Positions 1 through 11,710 of a stretch of DNA of 64,000 bases are shown here, piece after piece (the stretch's first letter is position 1; each line of letters opens with the position of its first letter). The stretch is from Conus ventricosus (Eukaryota > Mollusca > Gastropoda > Neogastropoda > Conidae). The notes under the pieces are model-generated. The model ran no database searches. It was not told where the DNA came from and was given only the letters and a program-made list of their open reading frames with translations. The stretch covers positions 48,900,263 to 48,964,262 of the forward strand of contig CM031611.1 of the NCBI GenBank assembly GCA_018398815.1, in the 5' to 3' direction. Position numbers and translations under genes: made by a program.

Positions 1-39
1 AGAGAGTGAGGCTGAGGAGGGAAGGGGAGGGGGTTAAAT

Positions 40-965
40 AAGAGTTCAAAAAGACCAGCCGCCGTGGCGAAGTGGTTAGCGTCGCGGACTCCCAGCTGGG
101 AGGTCGTGGGTTCGAATCCCATCAGAAGTCATGTGGGTTTTTCTGCCCCGACCGGCTCCTACCCAGAGTTGAGTTTGCTGCGGACTCAGTTGGGAAGACT
201 GGGACCACACAGTCGAGTTTCATCCACTTAATGGATGCGTTTCTGAGAGTGTTGCTCAAATTTCCTGACCAACACTGCAGGTGCCTGTATCTCTCGGGCC
301 TGGTTGACGCCGGGATATATTATGAAAGGAAGCGTAGAGTACAGCCCTGTCATGTAGTCTCAGACCGAAATGGAAATCCGTAGCATCATCTTAATCATCC
401 TCATTCTCATTGATCAGCATTAAAAAAAAAGTCTCAAATTCTGTGGCCCTTCATGCCCTGCTCTCATGGTGACCTCAATTTCGATGTCCTCTCCACGTCT
501 GTGGCTTTGGTTTGGTTCCGTCGGGGTCACCGGTATCGGCGAGTCCATGGGGTCTGTCGGTGGACGGACGTGGTGGCGCCCTCCGGAGGGAGAGCTCACT
601 CACGCCGGCTCCACGACTAAGCAATTATTGTCGTCAGTAGGGGGCTTAGTAGGTGGTGTCCTGCGTATGTTAGATCAGAACAGGCGCCACTGAACACCAC
701 TGAAGTGACTCGGCAGCAGTGCAGTGTCTCCTCCGGTGGGTTGCCTCTTAACGACTTGACATTGACTGCTCCCTGTGGATTGCTGGTGCCGGGCTGCGGC
801 GGGGCCGACCGGGCTGTGGCTGTGGACGGGGTGTCGGAATGAGCGGTGTGGGTACACTGCCTCTGAGGTGGCGCAGAGGTTGGGACAGCAAAAAAAAACA
901 AACAAACAAACAAAAAACAAACAAACAAACAAAAAAAAAAAAAAAAAAAAAAGAGTTCAAAAAGA
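40..965 (+). mobile_element. tRNA-headed SINE-like retroposon, complete copy with 15-bp target-site duplication
   Basis: A 0.9-kb insertion (about 55-950) is bounded by the identical 15-mer AAGAGTTCAAAAAGA at 40-54 and 951-965. Its 5' end has tRNA-like Pol III promoter boxes and its 3' end is an A-rich tail (about 891-950, CAAA repeats followed by a long A run). A second copy in reverse orientation lies near 8850-9722, and a third begins near 63930. Both long copies carry an internal A-tract after a GATCAGCATT-like sequence (near 411-431 here), so the element looks like two units joined. At about 896 bp it is long for a SINE. The open frames inside are not conserved between copies and I do not call a protein. 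Confidence 0.85.
65..119 (+). promoter_or_regulatory. Pol III A and B boxes of the SINE head
   Basis: The A box TGGCGAAGTGG is at 65-75 and the B box GGTTCGAATCC at 109-119. Both match the internal promoter consensus of tRNA genes with normal spacing. They sit at the start of the repeated element, so they are its internal promoter and not a host tRNA gene. Confidence 0.75.
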
Positions 966-1775
966 AAGAAGATAGTTCATATTTATAAAGGTTGCCAAAG
1001 ACAAATGTTTAATTAGAAATAGCCATGTTCATAAAGAGGTGGTTCATGTTAATGGAGGAGGAGTGGGGATGTTCCAGCCGAGGTAGGGGTCCATGGATCA
1101 CTTCAGTAGAGTTTAAGTGCAAGGTCTGTGGACAGGGGGACAGGGCTTTACCTCCCAGACTCTGAGCATAATGTGCATTTTTTTTTAGGTGCACATGAGG
1201 CCTGTCATAGAAGAGAACATGATTGTTTTATTCACTAAATGCGTGTTTAAACCTAATCCTATTCAAACAAAAAATGAGATGCAGAAGGGGGAGGACCTGT
1301 GTTCGTGTGTGTGTGTGGGGGGGGGGGGTTGGTGCCTAGGACCTACCCATCTTTTCCTCCCCCCCCCCCCCCCCCCTTTCCCACTCCCCCGCCCCTCTCC
1401 TGACTTACCTTGACACAGACATATGTGATCTGCTTAAAGTTAATATTTTCTGTTTCCTCTTGAAACACTTGGAGTGGCATGCAATGTCAGTTTGAATCTC
1501 CTTGGGTCATCATTGAAAGTAGCTGGATTTTTTTAATACTGACAGTGAGTGCACCAGTCAGTAAAGTGGAGAGAAATTGCAGCAGCTTGACTAGGCGTGT
1601 GCCAGTCATTTCTGTGGTTGCTGTTACCACAGGCACTGCCAGGTACAGTTTGAGCAGTTGTTTTTTTCTCTCCAGCTTATGAGTATGTGTTTAGAATGGC
1701 ACTTTACAAGCCAGGGAGTTTGGGTGGAGGGGGGGGGGGGGGGGGTGGGGGTGGGGGACAAAAAGAGGCTTTTGC

Positions 1776-1836
<61 letters not shown>

Positions 1837-2377
1837 CCCTCCTCCTTCCCCACAACTTTTTTTTGGGGGGGTGGGGGGAGGGGGGATGAGGGGGCAGGCA
1901 CTGTCCCCCACCCCCTCCCACATAACTCCCAACCTCTTTGGCCCTTTCCTTTTCCCCATCCAGCCCCTCTACCTGCCCCTCTCTCTCCCTCTTTTCCCCT
2001 GCCTCCCGCTTCCCTAGTTCCTAGACCACTTCCACCGAAATAAAAAGAAGGCAGGGTGGCTTGAAAGGGGGAATAAGCATTAGTTGCAGACAGTGGGTAA
2101 CAGTGTCCACAACTTTAGCAGAGAAATCTGTTTGTGAGAGGAAATTAATAAAATTCAACGTTCTCAAAACGTGATTGCCTCATGACCTAAGATAACATAA
2201 AACAAGATACCCTAAGTCAACAAAATGAAAATGCAATATCATCGTAGCTTGCAAATGTCCTGTGAGGAGAAAAAATGTGACTTTAAAAGGCATCAGCAGA
2301 ACACAACGCGACCCAGTGTATGTTGGTGCTGCCTATAGGCCGGTATTTGACTTGTAAGCATTTTTCCAATGCTGCAG
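966..2377. other. Noncoding region upstream of the first recognised exon
   Basis: No exon is recognisable here. It holds homopolymer and dinucleotide tracts: a C18 run at 1359-1376, a G17 run at 1729-1745 and (CA)n at 1778-1833. It is probably an intron of the RhoGEF gene, because the acceptor at 2377 implies an upstream exon. Confidence 0.5.
1729..1833. repeat. Poly-G tract and (CA)n microsatellite
   Basis: G17 at 1729-1745, followed by a G-rich spacer and an uninterrupted (CA)n of about 56 bp at 1778-1833. Confidence 0.95.
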
Positions 2378-2620
2378 ATTACATCAGGGGAAGACGAGTG
2401 CACCTCTGACAGCAGTGGCACGGACTACGAGCCAGTAGGGGAAGACAACCTGTACGAGGACCCTGACACTCTGGGTCTGGACGACACGAAGAAAAAGAAG
2501 AAAGAAAAAGAGGACAAAGATGGGGGGCAGTCGCTAGGCAACAAGCTGAAGAAGAACGTGGACAAAGCCACCAATTATTTGAACAAGATTACCAAGTTCA
2601 ACAAAAAGAAGAATCCCAAG
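2378..2620 (+). CDS. RhoGEF exon 1 of window: acidic then lysine-rich N-terminal segment
   Basis: Acceptor AATGCTGCAG ends at 2377; donor GTACAT follows at 2621. The 81 codons start and end in phase 0. The first half is acidic ([20 protein letters not shown]), followed by [11 protein letters not shown] and a lysine-rich stretch that may be helical ([20 protein letters not shown]). No known domain. An in-frame ATG at 2369 overlaps the acceptor, so an alternative transcript could start here, but the gene most likely has exons further left. Confidence 0.75.
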
Positions 2621-5600
2621 GTACATCTTTCCTTTTCACACATCAAATGAACATTGATGCTTGGTAGTCACAAGGAGAAGAGGGACTTGGATTGATATAC
2701 TTGTTTGTTTCTGTAAAGTGCTTTTTTGATGTCAGAGATAATTTGAGATAAAGTTACAGTGCCATAATGCTTCTGTTGTCAGAGATAATTTGAGATAAAG
2801 GTACAGTACCATAATGCATCTGATGACAGAGATAATTTGAGATAAAGGTACAGTGCCATAATGCATCTGACGGAGATAATTTTGAGATGAAGGTATAGTG
2901 TCATAATGCTTCTGATGTCAGAGATAATTTGAGATTAAGGTACATGCGATGATACATCTGACTTCAGAGATTATTAGAGATAAAGGTACAGTGCCATAAT
3001 GCATCTGACGTCAGAGGTAATTTGAGAGAAAGGTACAGTGCCATAATGCATCTGATGTCAGAGATAATTTGAGATAAAGGCGCAATGCCATAGTGCATCT
3101 GATATCGGAGATAATTTTAGATAAAGGCACATTGTCACAATGCATCTGATGTCAGGGATAATTTGAGATAAAGGTGTAGTGCCACAATGCATCTGATGTC
3201 AGAGATAATTTGAGATTACGGTATAGTGTTATAAAGCAACATTTCCCCCCCCCCCCCCCCACCATCCACGAATAAAATGCCAAAACAGAAGAATTGCAGT
3301 TTAAGTTTAAAACTTTTCTCTAATATGTCTTGTAGCATTCAGACTTTTTTGTATTGTTTTGTTTTTGTTTTGTTTTTTCTGTCAACCATAATGAAAAAAA
3401 AAGTAGTTGGCCAAGAGGTTATGATGAAAGGTAGAACTGAAATGACAGTCACGGAACTTGACCTGCATGACACTGTCTTTGGTCTTCACACAGGACGGGG
3501 CATTCGTCGTGATATCCGGCCCAATCACAGGAACCGGCACTGACTCGGAGGCAGATGTTCTAGACGACGACGATGCAGCCAGTGACATTTCACCTCTGTC
3601 TCGCACAAGCAGTGAACGCAGCAGTGGTCGATTGACCAGAATCAAGGACAAAGATATTTCGGGTGAGTAGAAGTAAAGCGCAGTGTCATTGTGCGGGTTG
3701 TTTCATGATGGTGTGATGTTCATAGCCCCTTCTGGACAGTGCAACTGGAACTGCCTTAAGACCTGTATGGATGCGGCTGTGTGTGGCTGAATCAGAGTGA
3801 CTGGCTTGGGATTAATGCGGCTGAGAGGACAGGGAAGATGAAAGTGTAAGAACTCTCTGTTTTGCATCCTTTTTTTTTCAGTACTGCAGCCTTTCACAGA
3901 ATAGGCTGTTTGCAGCACTGCAAACTATTCTTAATGTGGCAGAGGCTCACTGGTTTTAAGAAAATTAAAATCGGCCAACATTCAGAACAGTATTAACATG
4001 GCTTTTTGAATGATGATGGAGAAAAATGCGCTGTCTTTTTTTTTTAACAGTTATTTCTTGTCGCAGGCAAGAATCTGCTGGTTACAAATGATTGAAAGAA
4101 GGGATGATAGTTTGTCACTCATCTTGACCCAGTTTCAGGGAATCCTGATACACAATTTGTTGCCAGCCGTCCCCACTGATCTCAGAGTATAATGGCTGCA
4201 CACTAGGTAATGCTACAGAATGACTGACAGTCAGAATAATATTACGTCTGTGGCTTTGTTCTGTCAACATAGCTGGCAACCACCTTTTTTTTTTAACATA
4301 CACTTTTTTAAAAAAAAATCAAATTTTGAACATATTTCAAACTGCTCTATAAAATTACTGTTAGTGTGGAAAATGGGAAAAGAAGAAGAAAGAAAAGAGA
4401 AGAAGCTTTGCTTGATTATTTCTGATTCTTTTATGTATATATATTCAAAAATAAAGATGCAGTTGGAGAGAGTTCATGTGTAAGATAAGTTGTGAAGTCG
4501 GCAGTGGTTTCTTGGCCAAACAAAAGGACAAAAACTTCTGTAAAAAAGGGAAAAAAAGAAGAATAATTAACCCTTTGCCTCTTGGACCGTCTGAGTGCTT
4601 ACTAGTATCAAAATCTTAAGGGAAGGTAAGTAACTCCGTAAATTGGATGTACTGATGTTAAATAAAAAATCAGAAAAAATACAAACCTTGGTCATAAATA
4701 TGTTTTATTTGCTCCAAAATTAAGTTAACATTTTGAAGTAAAATTCCACATGCATCAAAGCTTATATCTTTGTTGATAAAATGGTGTAAAAAAATTATAT
4801 TAAGTTCAACACTATTCACCGAACTGCATGAAACGCCATCGTAATCAGCATAGTTAATGTTAAGATTTTCGCTGAGATCGCCTCCATCAGCCACCAAAAT
4901 CGACATCGGACTCCTCTCCTTTCACTATTTCTTCTAATCTAAAGCCAGTAAATAGCTCCTCATCACTGTCACTGCCACCAAAAATGTTCGCCAACATCTC
5001 CACAGTTTCGTCGTCCATCTTGCCGAAGCAAAAATCTTGATCACAAACTTGCTCTCAACTTCAAAAAATCACTGCGACCGAAGTACTCCATGAAAAAACG
5101 CGCTGTTTGGACTGGAAGGAAGTTGGAAACCGGAACTACGTCACTGTATAACGCCGCAAAGCATTGTGGGAAAAATTCGTCTGCTAGGGGCAGCCAAACG
5201 GCATCAGTGTATTTCGGGCCACAGCGGGCGTTACAAGGATACGAAAGGCATCGCGTTTCGGGCCACAGTGGGCGATCCAAGGGGCAGAGGGTTAAAAGAA
5301 GCACTTCACTCTGGTGGGTTGCCTCGAGATGACTCCACACCAATAGCCCCCTTATGGTCTGTTGCTCTGAGTGCAGCAATGTGTAAGCCAGTGTACTGTG
5401 TTATTTCCCTCTGATGATGAATATTTCAGCTTCTGTCATAGCTGCACTGTCTGATCATAGCAGTCATGCCAGGGACAGTCACCTATTACTGTCACTCATT
5501 GTTGTTAGCCCCAAAATATATTTATGCGTTTTCTTTTCTTTCTTTTTTTCTTTTTCTTTTTTCTTTTTTTCTTTTCTTAAGATGAATTGAAGAAGATTCC

Positions 5601-8600
5601 CAATGGGCTGCAACTTCAGCAAACACGGCTGTTCTCAAGTAGGGCATCATAACACTTAAAGCTTTCCAAGTACCCCATTTGGAAACGAACTGTAGGGTCA
5701 TTTGAGAGGGGTAAAAGAGGGTGGCTAAATGGATTCTGGTAGATGAGTGGAATAGTGTGTAATGGTAGTTAAAATGTTAAGATACATGAATTCTTTTTTT
5801 TTCTACCATTTTTTTTTTCGTCGTGATTTTAATTGTACAGTATGGGTACAAAACATCAGTCCACACAACAAAATAGTGTTACGTTATTTTCTTACGGGCT
5901 GTCACATAGCTGCAGCCCAGAGATTACACAAAACATTACACATGTGTTGTGTCTTTCCACATTGCAGCCGACATTCCAAAGATGCAGCAGGGTGAGGACA
6001 ATGACGGCCCTCTGGCCTCCCCGCCTCCCCCACTTCCCCACGGGCATCCAAAGTTCTGAAGGAAATCAACGTGGAGAACTCGCCACCCCTTCCTCCTCGC
6101 AACCCAGCAGGCAGTCTGGGGGTCAGCCTGGACGTGATTGTGCCCGTCACGCCCCCAGCACGGGGCCAGTCATCTGCTGATAGCAAGTACGTGTGTGTGT
6201 CATACGTCTGTCTGAGAGCAATGGGGCAAAAACAAACAAACAAGTAAAAGTTGTTTGAAAAAAAATTGTTAGTGGTTCCGCATGACAACATGGGTTTGTC
6301 CTGTAATGTGTTTGTCCGTATTGTCTTGCAGAACCTCCAACAGTTTTTTTTTCAAATTTGTTTCAACTTCTGCCGTCAGTCACCTCATTTTGAAACTAAA
6401 TGAAAGTTACATGAAATGAAATGGAAGGAAAAGAAAAGGAAGGAAGGAATAAAGGCAGAAAAAGCAACAAGCAAAATATGAACACGACTTGTTGACTTGC
6501 TTAAACATGGCACACACACCTATGTGTATGTATGTGGCAACTTACGAGCACGGACTTGCTTTTTCATTTAAAAGAAAATAAAAAAAGGAAGACGGTGAAC
6601 CTCTGTCTAACAACGCCCAGAAAATCTTGAAAGCTGAATGTTTTTAGGGAAATGATTCTTTGTTTTTAAGTAAATCTGATGCAAAGAAAGAGAAATGTTT
6701 ACTGTATTTCTTGGAGTTTGTGTAATAGATTTTTTTGGGTGTTATTTATGACCCAGGATTCCTCAAAATTCCTTTGCGCTGGGGAAGCCCATGTGTACAA
6801 TATATTCATGCAGTGAAAGGGTTAATATTTTTTAACCAGTATCAAAGAATTCTGCAAATAGCGGCCAATTACGTGGACACTGCTGTGTCTTAACACCCAA
6901 AGCTTCCCAGATACTTTGTATGGGATCAAAATGTTTAATCAGCCTTGACATCAGGATTAGTAGGTAACGGATAGTAGCAAACAGTCAGATACTAGCGCAT
7001 TGGTTGTAGAAAAAATCAAAGGGATCTTTAGAAAAAGGAGTCGGATATGATTGCTTAAACTAATGGGTCTTCATGCTCATTGTACAAGATTTTTAAAAGA
7101 CATAAGATTTAAGCTTGCATGGTTGAAAACGGACTTTCCAGATTGCGTTTTCTACAAGTTAAGTGTGTTCTGCTCATGTTGATAAGTACTGGCTTTTCTG
7201 GCCACATTTTTAAAGACCTCTTTTCAGAACTACATGTATATTTTTATGAGTAACGTTCCCAGATATTCTTTTTTTTTTTTAAATACAAATCACACCTTTG
7301 ATCATGTTCTCTGGAGTAGGTGAGCTACTGATATGATGACTGATTTGAGGTGCTGATGGTGAACATGTCTCCGAGGTGTGCACCACCAGTAAAGTGTGGC
7401 CATATTTTCAGGAAAAAGTCTGACCGCTTCTCCTTTGGCAAAGACAGCTACCTTGGTGGGCAGGAGATGCATTCTGGGGACTCTGTAGATGCACCTGACT
7501 ATGAACTGGCCAGACCAGGTAGGTTTTCACTTTGTGCTTGTGTCTTTATGGGTTGTGTTGTGCTGTCTCTTTAGACAGAAGAGACAATAAACTGGCAAGA
7601 CTAGGTGTGTTTAATCTTGTGTTCATCTGTGTGCATTCTGGTGACACTAGCTATACTGGATTATGAAGTAACAAAAGTGAGTGTGTTCTAACCTTGTGTT
7701 GTCTGTCTTTATGCATTCCGATGACTGTAGAGGTACCCGATTATGAACTGGCCAAACCAGGTATGTTGTAATCGTGTATCATCTGTGTCTGGTTTAACAT
7801 ACTATCTTTGTTGTTGTTGTTGTTGTTGCTTCTTTTATTTTTTTTAAAAATTTTGGCTCTTGATGTCAGTGCAAACAACAGGTTGTGCGGTTTAGGTAAC
7901 GAGGGGCAAGTCGCTTTGTGTAGGTCATGGGTAACTCAGGCTGCCTTGTTTCTGTATATGCGGAGGTCTATGCTGATAATTTATATCCTTAGATTATACT
8001 TCAGCGCTGGTCTGTGCTGGTAAATATTCATACGTTCATTTGGATTATCATAGGAGAATGCCTTATTATTAACATTGACAAACTTTGAAAGTATCCCCTC
8101 CCTCCTTGCCCATGCCCAGAACAGCAAAAGTCATGTGAAAATATTTGTGGCTCTTCTTCCCATCCAGTATCTGTTCGCTCACCAAGGCAAGCAGACAGTA
8201 ATGGCAAGTGTATTTGTATATTGGGCAGAAACATTTTTTTGCTCTGGGCCAGATGTTTGAATTGGTTGGTGCTAAGTCAAATTATTAACCGGGATCAGGT
8301 TGAAATGTTAATTGTATGTGCTCCATTTGATGAAATGTGACATTATAGAGTTAGAAATAGATGGTATTGAATGGTTTGTGTACAATTCTGAGATGGGGAG
8401 GGGGTGAGAGACGGTTGTGTGTGCTTGCAGTGTGTACATGTTGGTGTGTCTGTGTGTGTGGTGTGTTAGCATTTGGACGCAGGTGTGCTGTATGTAAAAA
8501 TGAGATGAGTAAAATAAAGATGTGTTTACATTTTTTCAAATATGTCAGTGTATAAGTCCTTGATGCATATTTGATATATTTAAAAGGTTCTTGTTCTTAC

Positions 8601-11591
8601 TCCTGTATTTGTTAGTAAAGACAGAGTACCAGTTTGACATGGTTTTGTTAATGTTCTTTCTTTCTTTCTGCGTACGCAGGCTGATACTCCTGCGGACACT
8701 GCCTGTATAGACAGGCAGTGGAGTTTTGTGTGTATGACCGTTTTTTTATCCCGCCATTAAGGCAGCCATACTCCATCTTCGGGGAAGTTTTGTTAATGTT
8801 AATGTCTAGATTTTTGTCTTTTGCCAATATTTGTGTATTCAGGTTGATTGCTTCTTTCTTTTTTTTTTTTCTTCTTTTTTTTTTTCCGTTGTGCTGTCCC
8901 ATCTTCTTGTGCCATCTCAGTGGCATTGCACTCAGGCCGCTCATTCCGACCCCCTGTCCATTGCAACAGCCTGGCCCGGTCCGTCACAGCCCCGGCACTG
9001 ACAATCCACAGGGGGCAGTCAGTGTCAAGTTGTCAAGAGGCTACCCTCCGGAGGAGACACTGCACTGCTGCTGAGTCACTTCGGTGGTGTTGAGTAATGC
9101 CTGTTCAGATCCAGGATTTGCAAGACACCACCTGTTAAGCCTCCTTCTGATGACAATAATTGCTTAGTCATGGAGCTGGCATGAGTGTGCTCTTCCCCCA
9201 GAGGGCGCCACCACGTTTGTCCAGCAACAGCCCCCTGAATTTGTCGATACTGTCGACTTGGACCAAACCAAATCAAGACCACAGACATAGAGAGGATATT
9301 GAAACTGAGGCTACCATAAATTTGAGACCTTTTTTTTTTCTTAATGCTGATCGATCAAGATGAGGATGATGAAGATGATGCTATGGTTTTCTATTCGGGT
9401 CTGAGACTACATGACAGGGCTGTACTGTACGCTTACTTGAATAATATATCCTGGTGTCAGTCAGGCCCAAGAGATGCAGATACAGACACCTGCAGTGGTG
9501 CTCAGGAAATTTTAGCAACGCTCTCAGAGACGCATCCATTAAGTGGATGAAACTCGTCTCTGTGGTCCCAGTCTTCCCAACCGAACCCATAGCAAACTCC
9601 ACCCTGGGTAGGAGATGGCCAGGGCAGAAAAATCCCACAAATAAATACGTCTGATGGGAATCGAACCCACAAACTCACAGCCAAGAGTCGGCAATACTAA
9701 CCACTTGGGCACAGCAGCTGGTGAATGCTAATCTCTTCTGGAATTCGAAATCAGCACACATGGGCTTACATATTAAGATGCACATGATTTATGTTGGTTT
9801 TGTGCAGTGTTTCATGCCAAACGTTTGTGTGCTTTTCAGAATCGTACCTGGAGTTTGATCCAGCTTCTCTCAGATCTAGTGAAAAATCTGAAAGAAAAGA
9901 GTAAGTAGTTTTAAGCTGTTGTTTTGCCTTTCCCCCCAATCCCTGGGTCCTTTCTGTGCCACAGATTTTGTGTACATTTGTATTTTCTGCATGTGTCATT
10001 AGCCAAGAAAGTTGAGTGGAAGAATGTGATGGGAAGTTTGTGTTTTTTTCCCCTTTCATTGATATCTGATAGAGAAATAAGGATTGGGAAATGTAGTCAC
10101 AACCTGTGTGTAAGGTCAGTTGTGGTGTTTTATGGGTCTTGTGTTGAGTTTCCACAATGCTGGTGTGAGTGCGAGGGTCAGAAACTGTCACAGAACTGTT
10201 CACAACAGCCTGTGATCAGTAACAAGTTTTCATGGATGAAGATAATTCAGTTATCATTGTGAATATTGTTTTCTTTTATTCATTTTCCCCCACTTATTAA
10301 GTAGAGAGTGGAAAGAAAAGAGAAGGCTGTAGTGGAACCATGCTATGTATAAATACCTGTCCATGCATAGGACTCTTGGTGTTGCACACTTTGTGTGAAT
10401 TATTTCAGGCTTTAGAGCTCAAATTCAGTTCCTTTATCTTCAGTGCATGGGTGAGATTCACTCTTTAAAATACTGTGTTGTGCATTTGACACATCCTTTA
10501 AAAGTGAGGTGTGTACATAAATCATGAAAACAGAAGTGATTGGCAATGTCAAAAACTTCTGTCTTTAGAGTGGCAAAATCGGAAGCTTCTGTCATTAGAT
10601 TTGGAGAGTGATATGACAAGATATGAACTACATCCGAGATGTGGCCATAGCTGAACTGCGCTTTATAAAATAAAAAAAGGCACAGTAATGTCATGTTTGG
10701 AAGATTTTCTCAAGCAACACTCAATCAGTTTTGATTGGAGAGAAGGTGCAGTCAGGCTTTTTTTTTCTCTGTCCACATCAGCAAGGAAGTTGTCGGATGC
10801 AAAATTTTGCATAGAAATCCATTTCAGTGTAATAGAAAAACAAAAATGTATGTAGTGATGACACACTTTCCAGGGGGAGCAGCCTGAATTTCACAAGTTA
10901 ACAAAACAGTATAATACAACATAATACAGTACAGTAATATTAAACAGTATAGACATAATGCTCGCACAATACAACCATACAACACATACAAACAGAAGAG
11001 ACAAGTTCCAGAAAGAAAAAAAAAATCAGGGGAAGATAATCAGTTGTCTTTGTATTCCAAAATGAGAGTTACTTTTTTCTCACTTTATGGGTCAAACAAA
11101 TGGATCTGGAGAGTCAGATATTTGATTTTAAGGGCACACCAGAAAAATGGTTGGGATATGAACCCATGTTTTTGTATTTTCTCTCTCCGATTTGAATGTT
11201 AAGTTGACTGATGGAGCAGAATTACTTTGGGCATGCCTACCAGCAGCATCTGTCCAGGAAAAGGGCAGGTTCACTCTGGCTGAACATGAGCTCAAATAAG
11301 GATGATGTCCCTTGTAAATCTTTGAACATCGTTTATTGATTGGCTGGTCATGAAGGATCAGTTAGAGTTGGGATGCATGTGGAAATGTTGCTCCTTTATA
11401 AGGATGATAAAGGTAGTACTCATAAGGAAAAGACTAACAGCCAAAGAAACAACCACCAGCAATCAAAATAGAGTTGTTTTTTTTCTTCCTGGTCTTTCTT
11501 TTTTCAATCTCAAATTACTGGAGATAATGATCAACATGAACAGTTATTCGTTTACACTGGAAAGCATTTATATGTGCTTGAGTAATGGATG

Positions 11592-11622
<31 letters not shown>

Positions 11623-11678
11623 ACGCACAAGCACACACACACACACCCACACACACCTCACACTCACACACACACACT

Positions 11679-11710
<32 letters not shown>

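Noticed and set aside
61..133. Possible tRNA gene
   Set aside because: A and B boxes are present, but there is no paired acceptor stem and the sequence is the head of a dispersed element with target duplication and A-rich tail.
2732..3235. CRISPR-like regularly spaced repeat
   Set aside because: Direct tandem 47-bp units without unique spacers, inside an animal intron; an ordinary minisatellite. The same holds for the 40- and 64-bp arrays.
4061..4120. Candidate exon after TTTCTTGTCGCAG
   Set aside because: In the required phase it meets a stop within about ten codons and has no donor; likely a cryptic acceptor.
5041..5379. 112-codon frame on the - strand
   Set aside because: It crosses the right end of the piggyBac derivative into unrelated flank and overlaps the real stub in another frame.
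6812..6825. Further piggyBac-like ends (also 40601 and 52374)
   Set aside because: Each shows TTAA next to a CCCTTT/CCCAC-type start, but no matching inverted end could be found nearby.
8168..8207. Candidate exon after CTTCCCATCCAG, between exons 5 and 6
   Set aside because: Its only donor-like GT (8208) leaves phase 2, which would put exon 6 out of frame with an early stop; exon 5 joins exon 6 directly in phase.
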